Of a stretch of DNA of 64,000 nucleotides, positions 18,201 to 25,210 are shown piece after piece. The notes below the pieces were generated by a model that saw only the letters and a list, made by a program, of their open reading frames with translations, did not search any database and had not been told where the DNA came from. Made by a program: the position numbers and the translations under genes. How positions within the stretch are numbered: position 1 is the stretch's first letter; every line of letters starts with the position of its first letter. The DNA is from Kangiella sp. (GTDB lineage Bacteria > Pseudomonadota > Gammaproteobacteria > Enterobacterales > Kangiellaceae). The stretch covers positions 28,517-92,516 of the forward strand of contig NZ_JABURJ010000052.1 in the NCBI RefSeq assembly GCF_014762745.1. Reading direction: 5' to 3'.

Positions 18201-18405
18201 CTATATACCGATCCCTTCTTCGACGCGCTGACCGTTTTTCCCGTCTTGTTACTGAAAGGGGTTGCTTGCTTTTGGCGTCACGGCCGTCAGGAAAAATCCT
18301 AACACCCATATCAATGATATCGCAGGGTTGATTGTTATCATCTAGCTTTACTGCACACCAGCCAAGCGAGGTTGATCCCATGTCTATTCCAAGTCTATAT
18401 TTCAT
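15247..18405 (-). CDS. cas9: CRISPR-associated RNA-guided endonuclease Cas9, type II-C
   Basis: 1052 aa, close to Neisseria Cas9 (1082 aa) and typical of compact II-C enzymes. RuvC-I is at the start (YRLGIDMGSTSLGW, catalytic Asp8). The arginine-rich bridge helix follows (VTRREKRSARRRRDRYIERR, about 53-72). RuvC-II is IHLELARELPLG. The HNH domain contains CCPFTGDIIS and YEVEHLLPFSLSYDDSRANKV, with catalytic His599 in EVEHLLP and a later Asn in the NKV/DANRLKGNQ helix. RuvC-III is RHHAIDALVVAC (Asp743). The C-terminal third carries the PAM-interacting region. All nuclease residues appear intact, so the enzyme should be active. ATG 18405 has AGGA 7 nt upstream and a recognisable promoter at 18437-18465 that interlocks with the divergent tracrRNA promoter. 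Confidence 0.98.
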   Translation of the reverse strand: MKYRLGIDMGSTSLGWCAVKLDDNNQPCDIIDMGVRIFPDGRDAKSKQPLSVTRREKRSARRRRDRYIERRNKLLNALIKYGFMPKDKAERKKVEEIDPWKARAESATKQVPLFELGRALFHINQRRGFKSNRILDDTSDSELTGMKGGIQELQEQLNCKTVGQFLYEKHKNKNTVRLRPNSVKGKNEWDFYISREMMEQEVKTILSHQTKYYPENLTPDIQQELMDIIIEQRPLQIPEPGWCTLIEGEKRGRLGYPEIQRFRIFQEVANLQLKKYTPDDPDLTKQQKDIILKELTTNFTEVNKNGLLTWAKIKKLTNLNRASSFNLEELGRKGLNCDLTSFRLSDDEAFGTEWLDLDLDTQNQIVDKIVTVTNKEDLKSWLSDNFDLSESQLSSIASAKLPPGYASISLKAAIKINPHMENGLTYDKACKEEGIDHSQFHTGEVYNEGNLPYYGQLLQRYVLGGDRSLGEEATPEQYYGKINNPTVHIALNQLKTVVNALIKRLKSAPEEIHLELARELPLGADQYSKLERDLRKGRDDNERINEELEKLGIAKNYQNRMKYKLWEDLAESPNERCCPFTGDIISAHDIFNSAYEVEHLLPFSLSYDDSRANKVLSHRDANRLKGNQSPFEAFGHSPEGYDWEAIIARVENFANKNKRWRFEPNAWEKWKGDNGDLLARMLNDTRYMTRVAREYMTYACHKDKVVAVTGQLTSMLRHHWGLNSLISDDDSKDRSDHRHHAIDALVVACTSRNTLNKVSKASKRAHDTDKLLEKLEYPFEGFERSKIQELVDDIVISYKPDHGKPNGSTTIGSLHEETYYGRICDGTKKNTGIYATRKPFLNIEDKEKKILEIANTSIREDLLEQLATKPTKKQWQDFLAQYAKQHNIRRVRVHIEKSDDVMIPIKDKTGKPYRYVQGGSNYCADIWCTDKGKKAGKWQSEIISMFDAHQSDFTPQWRKDNPTAWRIMRLQINDMVAFDNKDNTEIRRVKKITNGLVYLRSHLIAKEEKDKSSWAASAKQLQEKNARKVFVDPLGKVKDPGHARKAHKIKKE

Positions 18406-18436
18406 TCTTAGATCCTTTTTATTAGTTAATGTTTAA

Positions 18437-18465
18437 GTAATACCGCAAAACTTGACAAGTTTCAA
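18437..18465 (-). promoter_or_regulatory. cas9 operon promoter
   Basis: Read leftward: TTGAAA (18460-18465), 17-nt spacer, TATTAC (18437-18442). The spacing is optimal, about 30 nt before the cas9 start. Its spacer contains the -35 box of the opposite tracrRNA promoter. Confidence 0.65.
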
Positions 18466-18480
18466 TTTCTGGCTTAAGTT
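18452..18480 (+). promoter_or_regulatory. tracrRNA promoter
   Basis: Consensus TTGACA (18452-18457), 17-nt spacer, weak -10 TTAAGT (18475-18480). The predicted start is near 18487, exactly where the anti-repeat begins. The -35 lies within CTTGACAAG, a near-palindrome shared with the cas9 promoter spacer. Confidence 0.6.
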
Positions 18481-18486
18481 AATCGG

Positions 18487-18561
18487 ACAGATAGGAAATT
18501 GTGGTTTTTCCGTTAACAAGGAATTTCCAACAAATTAAAAAGCAGGCTCCGGCCTGCTTTT
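18487..18561 (+). ncRNA. tracrRNA of the type II-C system
   Basis: CAGATAGGAAATTGTG (18488-18503) is an exact complement of 16 nt of the crRNA repeat. After an A/U-rich internal loop, CCGTTAAC (18510-18517) pairs again with the repeat start GTTGCGG, with one bulged U. This split pairing with a bulge is the usual crRNA:tracrRNA duplex. The tail forms a small GGAA/TTCC hairpin and then the terminator AGCAGGC-TCCG-GCCTGCT plus T-run (18541-18561). At about 75 nt it is shorter than the Neisseria tracrRNA. It is transcribed divergently from cas9, on the same strand as the array. Confidence 0.88.
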
Positions 18562-18703
18562 CTGTTTCTACTGTCTGATAATCTTCTTAATTGCTTCAAT
18601 AATTTTACTAGTCCAACCGACACACCATGTCGCGCATCTTTGCTATAACCATATTCTTAAATTAGGTGGCCAAATTTAGTTTGCCACTACATAAACGGTA
18701 TTT

Positions 18704-18742
18704 TGTTGGAAGGCGACGCGTTCCGAGTCTTTTCCAGCCTAC
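18704..18742. repeat. REP-like element on the right side of the CRISPR-Cas module
   Basis: TGTTGGAAGGCG...TTTTCCAGCCTACA: arms TGGAA/TTCCA with the GTAGGCTGG head read leftward, the inverse of the element at 12137-12167. Another hairpin (GTGG-CAAA / TTTG-CCAC, 18666-18687) is beside it. The rest of 18562-18703 holds no supported gene. Confidence 0.4.
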
Positions 18743-18753
18743 AAATTAGAGGC

Positions 18754-18780
18754 AAAAAAAGAGGTGCCAATTGGCACCTC
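18754..18780 (-). terminator. norB terminator
   Basis: GAGGTGCCAATTGGCACCTC (18761-18780) is a perfect 20-nt palindrome; read leftward it runs into a tract of seven T. One base differs from the copy at 10199-10218. Confidence 0.9.
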
Positions 18781-18805
18781 AAATGTTTCCTATAGCTTGT
18801 AATTC

Positions 18806-21088
18806 TTACGCACCTTCTTCAACTGGTTTACCAACAGGCTGATGAGCGCCTTCTGCTGGCTCGCGTAAGCCTTTAATCACCTGCCAGGTTACTGCTAGTG
18901 CACCGACGATGAAGACGACGTCACCAATGGTTCTGATCCAGCGTAGGGTGTAAAGGATGTCACTTTGCATGACAGCTTCGCTACGTGCATACCAGAAGCC
19001 TTCGCTGACGCTGGCGTAAAATTGAATCAGGCCAACAGGTAGCAAGCTGGTTAACAACATCATCATCAAACCAATGTTTAACCACCAGAAACCTGTTTTC
19101 ATCAGTCTTTCATCAAACACCATGTGTGGACGGATGTAGCGTAGGATAAGTAACACAAAGCCTATCGCAAGGAATCCGTACACCCCGAACAGTGCTGCAT
19201 GGGCGTGAGTAGGAGTCATGTTCAAACCTTGCACATAGTATAGCGATACTGGTGGATTGATCATGAAGCCGAGTACACCTGCACCGAACATGTTCCAGAA
19301 GGCAACAGCGACGAAGCACATTAATGGCCAGCGGATATTATCCATCCAGGTGGCGCGGCTTTTCAGGCGATAGTTTTCCCATGCTTCATAGCCCAGCACA
19401 ATCAATGGCACCACTTCCAGTGCAGAGAAGGTTGCGCCCACTGCCATCACAGGAGTTGTAGTTCCTGAGAAGTATAAGTGGTGGAAAGTACCCGGAACAC
19501 CGCCAAGCAGGAACAATGAAGCTGATGCTAAGCTGGCTGCTGTTGCTGTTGAGCGATTAACCAAGCCCATGCTGTGGAAAATAAAGGCTAGTGATACGGT
19601 AGCGAATACTTCGAAGAAACCTTCTACCCACAGGTGAACGATCCACCAGCGCCAATATTCCATCACAGAGATGTGAGTTCTTTCGCCGTAGAAGAAGCCT
19701 GCGCCGTAGAACAAACCGATGGCAACTACTGAAGCGGTTAACAGTACTAACAGGTTTTTATCACCGGCTTTTTTCAGTGCCGGGGCAATACCGCGCAACA
19801 TCAGGAATAGCCAGAAGACAATACCGAGGAACTTACCCCATTGCCACAGACGACCCATATCGACGTACTCATAACCTTGGTGACCTAACCAGAAGTTAAG
19901 GTTTTCAGGCATGATTTGTGCAATCGCCAGGTAGTTACCGATGAAGGTGCCGCCAACAACCGCTACCAATGCCCAGAACAGAACATTGACGCCCAGTTTC
20001 TGGTGTTTCGGATCTTTGCCGCCGTTGATGATTGGTACTAGGAATAGACCAGCAGCGAGGAAGCCAGTAGCAATCCAGAACATGGCTGCCTGAATGTGCC
20101 AGGTACGCGCCAATGAGTATGGAATCCACTTAGAAATTTCCAGACCGTAGAAACCTTGTCCCTCAACCGTGTAGTGCGCAGTAAGACCACCCATCATGAC
20201 CTGCAAGGTAAATAGCGCAACCACCACAAATAAGTATTTACCCAATGCTTTTTGCGAAGGAGTCAGCTTGAATGTAGTAATCGGATCTTTAGCCGGAGCA
20301 GCAGGCTCTTCTTCATCGTGTTTACGCATGAAGGCCCAACCCCAGACCAGACCGCCAATACCGGCAACCAATAGAATCACACTGATGATAGACCAGACAA
20401 TATTTTCAGAAGTCGGTACGTTGTCGATCAATGGCTCATGTGGCCAGTTGTTGGTGTAGGTTGCTTCGCCACCGGGACGATTGGTTGCAGCAGCCCAGGC
20501 AGTCCAGAAGAAGAACTGGTTCATGACTTCGCGACGCTCTTCTTTAGGAAGAGTGTTTTCTTTCATCGCATAGTTATCACGACGCTGACGATATTTTGGA
20601 TCGTCACTGAACAACTGGTGATAGTAGGCATTAACTTCCGCCATCGCTTTAGCACGACGCTCTGATACTGTTACTGTATCTGTCGCCTTGTCATAAGTGT
20701 TGGTGCGATAGTCCTGCTTTAAGCGATACTGCAAGGTTTGTTGCTGTTCGCCATTAAGCTCAGCGTAAGGCACGCCAAACTCTTCTTGCGCAGCCAATTC
20801 TAACCAGGCTTCCAATTCACGGTGTAGCCAGTCAGCAGTCCAGTCAGGTGCCTGATACGCACCGTGACCCCAAATCGAGCCTAATTGCATACCGCCAATA
20901 GACTGCCAGGCAGTTTGACCGTCAAGAATCGAGTCATGGGTCATCAAGACGCGCCCATCAGTCGTTACAACTTTCTCTGGGATAGGGGGCGCTTCGCGAT
21001 ACACTTCACGACCAAAATAGCCGAGGATAGTGAAGGTAACCGCTAAGATACCTATCAGGGTAAACCAGAGTTTGCGATATTTACCCAT
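18806..21088 (-). CDS. norB: Quinol-dependent nitric oxide reductase, single-subunit (qNOR)
   Basis: Reduces 2 NO to N2O in the inner membrane using quinol. 760 aa: an N-terminal helix and a cytochrome c-like periplasmic domain lacking a CxxCH (about 1-215), which marks the quinol type, then 12 further membrane spans of the heme-copper oxidase fold. Conserved metal-site segments are RTWHIQAAMFW (about 330), HLWVEGFFEVFATV (about 483, His plus the Glu typical of NorB), HHLYFSG (about 534) and HAHAALFGVYG (about 630). GGAGG stands 9 nt before ATG 21088. It is the last gene of nnrS-RIC-norB. Its C-terminus and terminator are duplicated at 10191-10340, so the CRISPR island sits at its 3' end. Confidence 0.96.
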   Translation of the reverse strand: MGKYRKLWFTLIGILAVTFTILGYFGREVYREAPPIPEKVVTTDGRVLMTHDSILDGQTAWQSIGGMQLGSIWGHGAYQAPDWTADWLHRELEAWLELAAQEEFGVPYAELNGEQQQTLQYRLKQDYRTNTYDKATDTVTVSERRAKAMAEVNAYYHQLFSDDPKYRQRRDNYAMKENTLPKEERREVMNQFFFWTAWAAATNRPGGEATYTNNWPHEPLIDNVPTSENIVWSIISVILLVAGIGGLVWGWAFMRKHDEEEPAAPAKDPITTFKLTPSQKALGKYLFVVVALFTLQVMMGGLTAHYTVEGQGFYGLEISKWIPYSLARTWHIQAAMFWIATGFLAAGLFLVPIINGGKDPKHQKLGVNVLFWALVAVVGGTFIGNYLAIAQIMPENLNFWLGHQGYEYVDMGRLWQWGKFLGIVFWLFLMLRGIAPALKKAGDKNLLVLLTASVVAIGLFYGAGFFYGERTHISVMEYWRWWIVHLWVEGFFEVFATVSLAFIFHSMGLVNRSTATAASLASASLFLLGGVPGTFHHLYFSGTTTPVMAVGATFSALEVVPLIVLGYEAWENYRLKSRATWMDNIRWPLMCFVAVAFWNMFGAGVLGFMINPPVSLYYVQGLNMTPTHAHAALFGVYGFLAIGFVLLILRYIRPHMVFDERLMKTGFWWLNIGLMMMLLTSLLPVGLIQFYASVSEGFWYARSEAVMQSDILYTLRWIRTIGDVVFIVGALAVTWQVIKGLREPAEGAHQPVGKPVEEGA

Positions 21089-21090
21089 AG

Positions 21091-21780
21091 TTAGTGTCCT
21101 CCAAGGTAGTTATCAATTCGTTCAAATAAAATATTGTTTTCGAGGTGAATATGGTTCATCAGATCTTCCTTGAAGGCGGCAAGACCAGTGTAAAGCGCCT
21201 GCCAGGTATTGCATGCTTCCGCTGGTAGCTGGAAGTGGTGTGCAAGTTGTTCCAGACGAGCTAACGACTCGCCATGATCATCATGTTCCATGCGCATCAC
21301 AGCGACCGGGCTTTTCGCCAGGCCACCCATACCGCGCTGAATCATTGGGAATAAAATCTGTTCTTCTTTCTGCATGTGCGCTTCCATTTCCTGCTCAACA
21401 TCGCTTAAGAAGCTGGCAAGGCCGGTCGGGCACTCAGGATGGCGGCCATGAACGGTTTCTACGCGCTGCGCCAGACGAATCAGTTCAGGCAGCTGCTCGC
21501 GATGCACTTCATGGTAGCGCTCAAGAATGTGATTAATCAGTTCTTCATTCGGCACATATTTCAGGCTGTGCTCTTCGGCTTGTGGCGAACTTAATTGATT
21601 GAGCTGACCCAGCACCTCATCCAGATCCAGGTTTTTCTCCTGAATACTGGTTGCCAGTGGCTGATGACCACCGCAACAGAAATCCAGCCCATGTTTAAAG
21701 AAGACCGCGCTGGCGCCGGGGATATCGCGGGCAATTTCGCCGAGCGATTTATCCAGTAAATTCATATCAAATGCTGTCAT
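21091..21780 (-). CDS. ytfE: Iron-sulfur cluster repair di-iron protein (RIC, ScdA/YtfE)
   Basis: Repairs Fe-S clusters damaged by NO and oxidants. 229 aa from the ATG at 21780. The short N-terminal ScdA domain has SLGEIARDIPGASAVFFKHGLDFCCGG with the CC motif. The hemerythrin-like half supplies iron-binding His/Glu in RYHEVHREQ, VHGRHPECP, EAHMQKEEQILFP, MRMEHDDHGE and HIHLENNILF. A longer frame reaches 21822, but it would overlap nnrS by 56 nt; AGGT 8 nt before 21780 and homology of the N-terminus favour the shorter form. It overlaps nnrS by 14 nt and ends 3 nt before norB, so the three are one NO-response operon. Confidence 0.93.
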   Translation of the reverse strand: MTAFDMNLLDKSLGEIARDIPGASAVFFKHGLDFCCGGHQPLATSIQEKNLDLDEVLGQLNQLSSPQAEEHSLKYVPNEELINHILERYHEVHREQLPELIRLAQRVETVHGRHPECPTGLASFLSDVEQEMEAHMQKEEQILFPMIQRGMGGLAKSPVAVMRMEHDDHGESLARLEQLAHHFQLPAEACNTWQALYTGLAAFKEDLMNHIHLENNILFERIDNYLGGH

Positions 21781-22996
21781 GGCATTGACCTCGTTTGCTT
21801 TGTGTAACCACTGAAGTCGCATTAACTATTTTGGGCGCAGCTTTGACTGCGGATGCTTTTTTCAGTGACGCTTGTTTTTGTGTAGACTTTCTCTGTGTAG
21901 AAAATAGGAAGATTGCCAGGGCAAAATATGCCGCTGACCAAGAAAGGGCCGAGAGCCACAACAAGTGAGGTCCTGTTAGACCAGGAGAGGAGTCAACTAT
22001 GGCTCCGGCCAAAACTCTAAATAGGGTTGCTAAACACAGCAGGCCTAAAATATTGACGATCATGACTTTGGGCTGAGGAAGGTGTTTAAACTGGTGCAGG
22101 TTATTCTTCATCATGACTGAGGCAGATAAAGTGCCAAGAGCACCAACAGTAATGAAATGCAGTAATACATAAGTTGCCAGCTCAAAGAAGATGGCAAAGC
22201 CGAGGGCAAAGGTTCCAATCGCCAGCCAGCCGTAGCCAATGCCAAGACCGATAAGATCGGCGCGGTCGCCGCAACGCCAGATTTTCCAGCGAATAAGACG
22301 AACTGCAATCACGATTGCAACGGTAATAGATAATACTCCTGCTACCTGCGAAGCGCCTGGGATCAGGGCAGATATGGCACCCGCAGGTAAAAGCAGAAGT
22401 ATTAAAGCTTCAAGCTGTGGTTGAACACGAGCTTGTTGAGTGATGCCACGTTTTTGCATTTCACCGGCAACTGCTGGAGCAATTATCCGCCCTCCGATGA
22501 ATGCCATTAACATGACCAATAAAAGAATCATGGCTTGTGATAACTGGCCTGGTGCAACTGGCCAGCCCATTTCGCGCAAAATTAACCAGCCCAAAGGAAC
22601 GCTACAGATAGCCATTAACAGTGGGCTAATCATCCGGTTACGCCATTTTTTTGCCGCAAAAAAGCGAGGAACGATTTTCCAGGCCAGCGCCAATGCGAAT
22701 AGCGGGCTCGACCACTGGCCGATAGCACCTGCCGGGTCAACCCAGTAACCGATACGTGCAAACAACCATAAACCGAATAGTATCCACAACCAGCGCGCTT
22801 CAATCTGGCCGAGGGTGTAGCCTGCGATTAACGCCAGGGCAAAGCCAAATAGCATTTCGTGAGCATGACCTAATCCAACAAATGCCATTAACCATTCGGA
22901 GCTGAACTGATAGGCAAGCACAGTTAAAACCGCGGTTATCGCTGCATGAATGCAGGCCGCGGGAAAGAATAGATTCTGTGCGCTAACTTTGTTCAC
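21767..22996 (-). CDS. nnrS: NnrS family heme-copper membrane protein
   Basis: Twelve-span membrane protein of the NnrS family, made during NO stress and thought to protect cells from NO and iron-nitrosyl build-up. I start at GTG 22996 (VNKVSAQNLFFPAACIHAAI), which has AGGG 7 nt upstream; this gives 409 aa, normal for the family. A longer in-frame start at 23071 would put an NsrR box (23025-23047) inside the coding region, so it is unlikely. Family features include GHAHEMLFGFALALIAGYTL near the start and HFITVGALGTLSASVM late. First gene of the nnrS-RIC-norB operon. Confidence 0.9.
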   Translation of the reverse strand: MNKVSAQNLFFPAACIHAAITAVLTVLAYQFSSEWLMAFVGLGHAHEMLFGFALALIAGYTLGQIEARWLWILFGLWLFARIGYWVDPAGAIGQWSSPLFALALAWKIVPRFFAAKKWRNRMISPLLMAICSVPLGWLILREMGWPVAPGQLSQAMILLLVMLMAFIGGRIIAPAVAGEMQKRGITQQARVQPQLEALILLLLPAGAISALIPGASQVAGVLSITVAIVIAVRLIRWKIWRCGDRADLIGLGIGYGWLAIGTFALGFAIFFELATYVLLHFITVGALGTLSASVMMKNNLHQFKHLPQPKVMIVNILGLLCLATLFRVLAGAIVDSSPGLTGPHLLWLSALSWSAAYFALAIFLFSTQRKSTQKQASLKKASAVKAAPKIVNATSVVTQSKRGQCHDSI

Positions 22997-23024
22997 TGAT
23001 TTGCCCTGATCGTGATTATTCTTA

Positions 23025-23047
23025 AAGATGTATTTCAAGTACATATT
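23025..23047. promoter_or_regulatory. NsrR operator 1, proximal to nnrS
   Basis: AAGATGTATTT-C-AAGTACATATT matches the NsrR pattern (AAGATGYATTT, one base, inverted half) with a few changes in the right half. It ends 28 nt before the nnrS start. Confidence 0.65.
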
Positions 23048-23075
23048 AAGATTTAAAAAATAAGACGTCAACCTA

Positions 23076-23098
23076 AAAATATATTATAAATGCATCTT
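23076..23098. promoter_or_regulatory. NsrR operator 2 (one strong half-site)
   Basis: Read leftward, AAGATGCATTT is an exact consensus half, followed by a weaker AT-rich second half. Confidence 0.55.
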
Positions 23099-23155
23099 TT
23101 GATGGCTTAGACGTCTTTCTTGTCGGCCATATTACGACAAAATGGCAATAAAACC

Positions 23156-23169
23156 ATGATCTAGATCAA
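23156..23169. promoter_or_regulatory. FNR/DNR-type box, one mismatch
   Basis: ATGAT-CTAG-ATCAA against TTGATnnnnATCAA. A second, weaker box 6 nt from the perfect one. Confidence 0.5.
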
Positions 23170-23174
23170 TAGAC

Positions 23175-23188
23175 TTGATCTTTATCAA
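23175..23188. promoter_or_regulatory. Perfect FNR/DNR-type box
   Basis: TTGAT-CTTT-ATCAA is a perfect match to the FNR/ANR/DNR consensus, directly abutting NsrR operator 3. It points to oxygen or NO control of the divergent nnrS and DUF454 units. Confidence 0.7.
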
Positions 23189-23211
23189 AAGATGTATGAC
23201 AAATGTATATT
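23189..23211. promoter_or_regulatory. NsrR operator 3, proximal to the DUF454 gene
   Basis: AAGATGTATGA-C-AAATGTATATT fits the NsrR inverted repeat and touches the FNR box with no gap, giving a composite activator/repressor site. Confidence 0.6.
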
Positions 23212-23261
23212 AATTGATCTAGAATAAGCCTATGGCAAAATCGAATGACAAGGGTAAAGGC

Positions 23262-23666
23262 ATGAGAGTCGTACTTTCAAATGCAAAACCAACAGTGACA
23301 CGCTTACTCAATCGTCAACTGGCCTATCGCACTTTGGCAATTGTAGCGACCGGGCTTGGCATGATTGGTGTGGTGCTACCCTTGTTGCCGACTACCCCAT
23401 TTTTGATTGTGGCGGTCTGGGCGGCAGGCAAAAGCTCACCGCGATTGGAGCTATGGCTACTTGAGCACCGTCAGTTTGGACCCTTGCTTAAAGGTTGGCG
23501 CGAGCGAGGTGCGATTCCACTTTTTGCCAAATACCTGGCCGGCTTTATGCTGACAAGCAGTTGGCTGGTCTTATGGCTGCTGAATATGAAAACCGGGGTA
23601 TTAATCTTCCTCGCAGTGTTTTTCTCGGCACTATTGACCTATATAATCAGCCGACCTAATGCTTAG
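23262..23666 (+). CDS. DUF454 (YbaN-type) inner-membrane protein
   Basis: 134 aa with two or three hydrophobic spans. The family core is TLAIVATGLGMIGVVLPLLPTTPFLIVAVWAAGKSSPRLELWLLEH, that is the GVVLPLLPTTPF and SSPR motifs of DUF454, then RQFGPLLKGWRERGAIP and two more spans. An in-frame ATG at 23232 would add 10 polar residues, but AAGGG 7 nt before 23262 makes that start better. Function of the family is unknown; its place between an FNR/NsrR control region and nsrR implies a role in NO or low-oxygen response. Confidence 0.85.
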   Translation: MRVVLSNAKPTVTRLLNRQLAYRTLAIVATGLGMIGVVLPLLPTTPFLIVAVWAAGKSSPRLELWLLEHRQFGPLLKGWRERGAIPLFAKYLAGFMLTSSWLVLWLLNMKTGVLIFLAVFFSALLTYIISRPNA

Positions 23667-23713
23667 AGCCTGATTTAATGATTAGAGCTTTAGGCATTTT
23701 ACGGAGACGATAG

Positions 23714-24160
23714 ATGCATATTACCCGTTATACCGACTATTCATTACGCGTTTTATTATTCCTGGCACTGGAAAAGGATCGGCTGTGCACCATTCAGGAA
23801 ATTTCCGACAGTTACCAGATTTCCAGTAACCACCTGATGAAAGTGGTACACGCATTGAACAAAAAAGGCTATATCGAAACCGTACGTGGCAAGAACGGTG
23901 GCATGCGCTTGCGGATGGATCCTGACGAAATCCGTATTGGAGTGCTGGTCAGAGAGATGGAACCGGACATGAGCCTGGTGGAATGTTTCTCGCCCGATAA
24001 TAAGTGCGTGATCACTCCCGTCTGTGGTCTTAAATCGGTGCTTGGCGAAGCCTTGAAGAACTTCCTCGCAACCCTGGATAAGTACACGCTCGGTGATATG
24101 TTGCCGCAGGAATATAAGCCCCAGTTAGCTCGATTGTTGAAAATCGCTGAGGTTAGCTAG
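23714..24160 (+). CDS. nsrR: Rrf2-family NO-sensing repressor NsrR
   Basis: 148 aa winged-helix repressor with an Fe-S cluster that NO destroys. The N-terminus MHITRYTDYSLRVLLFLAL and the DNA-binding helix ISSNHLMKVVHALNKKGYIETVRGKNGGM are typical of NsrR. Three conserved cysteines lie in VECFSPDNKCVITPVCGLK, with the C-x5-C-x5-C spacing of NsrR cluster ligands. It is next to the operators and target genes at 21-23.7 kb, so it probably represses nnrS-RIC-norB and the DUF454 gene. GGAG lies upstream of ATG 23714, and a strong terminator follows. Confidence 0.93.
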   Translation: MHITRYTDYSLRVLLFLALEKDRLCTIQEISDSYQISSNHLMKVVHALNKKGYIETVRGKNGGMRLRMDPDEIRIGVLVREMEPDMSLVECFSPDNKCVITPVCGLKSVLGEALKNFLATLDKYTLGDMLPQEYKPQLARLLKIAEVS

Positions 24161-24192
24161 AGTAAATCAATAATAATGGTTGATTGAATGTC

Positions 24193-24223
24193 AAAAGGGC
24201 TCTTGTTTGAGCCCTTTTCTTTT
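24193..24223 (+). terminator. Terminator after nsrR
   Basis: AAAAGGGCTC/GAGCCCTTTT, 10-bp stem, 6-nt loop, then CTTTT. Confidence 0.85.
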
Positions 24224-24241
24224 ACATAAGAGTTGTAAACT

Positions 24242-25210
24242 TTATAAAAACACTGAGCGAATCAGGTAGGCGGTGTAACCGACATAGGCAGCTAGCAATA
24301 TTGCGCCTTCGAATCGATTAATCCGGCCTTCACCCCTGAAGCCATAACCAATGACAAACAACGACAGGGTTAGAATGCCCATGAACATGGCGTCACGCCA
24401 TAGCACCTCAGACTCAACTGCCAGAGGATGAATGGCACCAGCGATACCGACTACTGCCAGCGTATTAAATAGGTTTGAGCCGATAACATTGCCGAGCGCA
24501 AGATCATGCTCATTCTTACGAATGGCGATAATAGAGGAGGCCAGTTCAGGCAGCGAAGTACCGACTGCAATAATGGTCAGGCCGATAATGATATCGCTAA
24601 CGCCAAAGGCCTGAGCAATTTCAACAGCGCCCCAGACCAGCATTCTCGAACTGGCCACTAGCACAATCAGTCCCAGCACCAGCCAGAATATTGCAGTCTT
24701 GAGCGGCATTGTGTGCTGGCTGACTTCCTGCTCGACTTCTTTGGCCAAGGTGTCGGATTTCTTCTGCATGCCTTGCCAGATGGACCAGCCCATAAAACCG
24801 GCAAAACCAATTAGCAGGATGATGGCGTCTACTCGTGAAATATCGAGATTCCATAATAGGCCAATTACCAGCAAGGTAACTAGCATAAGGATAGGCATTT
24901 CTTTGCGCAGAATTTTAGAGTGAACGGCAATCGGGCTGATCACGGCGGTTAGGCCAAGAATGAGTGCAATATTGGTAATGTTCGAACCAAAGGCGTTACC
25001 AAGGGCTATGCCAGGATTGCCCTGACCTGCGGCCAGTGCCGATACCACCATCTCCGGGGCCGAGGTGCCAAAGCCGACAATAACCATACCAATAAGCAAC
25101 GAAGGCATACCAAAATGACGAGCAGTTGAAGCTGCTCCATCAACAAATTTATCTGCGCTCCAGACCAATAAAGCTAAACCTGCGATAACAGCGAGAATGG
25201 CAACAAGCAT
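24242..25210 (-). CDS. Calcium/sodium antiporter, YrbG/CaCA family
   Basis: 322 aa, ten hydrophobic segments arranged as two inverted halves. Each half contains the ion-binding alpha repeat: GFGTSAPEMVVSALAA...GNAFGSNITNIALILG in the first and AVGTSLPELASSIIAI...GNVIGSNLFNTLAVVG in the second. The conserved acidic residues (APE, LPE) that bind Ca2+ are present. It probably exports calcium in exchange for sodium across the inner membrane, useful in a marine cell. It converges on the nsrR terminator, with 282 nt upstream before the next gene and no operon partner. Confidence 0.92.
   Translation of the reverse strand: MLVAILAVIAGLALLVWSADKFVDGAASTARHFGMPSLLIGMVIVGFGTSAPEMVVSALAAGQGNPGIALGNAFGSNITNIALILGLTAVISPIAVHSKILRKEMPILMLVTLLVIGLLWNLDISRVDAIILLIGFAGFMGWSIWQGMQKKSDTLAKEVEQEVSQHTMPLKTAIFWLVLGLIVLVASSRMLVWGAVEIAQAFGVSDIIIGLTIIAVGTSLPELASSIIAIRKNEHDLALGNVIGSNLFNTLAVVGIAGAIHPLAVESEVLWRDAMFMGILTLSLFVIGYGFRGEGRINRFEGAILLAAYVGYTAYLIRSVFL

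Noticed and set aside
18562..18703. Short leftward frames that could be a gene fragment (for example ending KIIEAIKKIIRQ)
   Set aside because: No start codon with a ribosome site and closed upstream by a stop; too short to support.
22997..23071. Extended nnrS N-terminus from 23071
   Set aside because: It would run through an NsrR operator and adds no family sequence; the GTG at 22996 has a well-placed AGGG.
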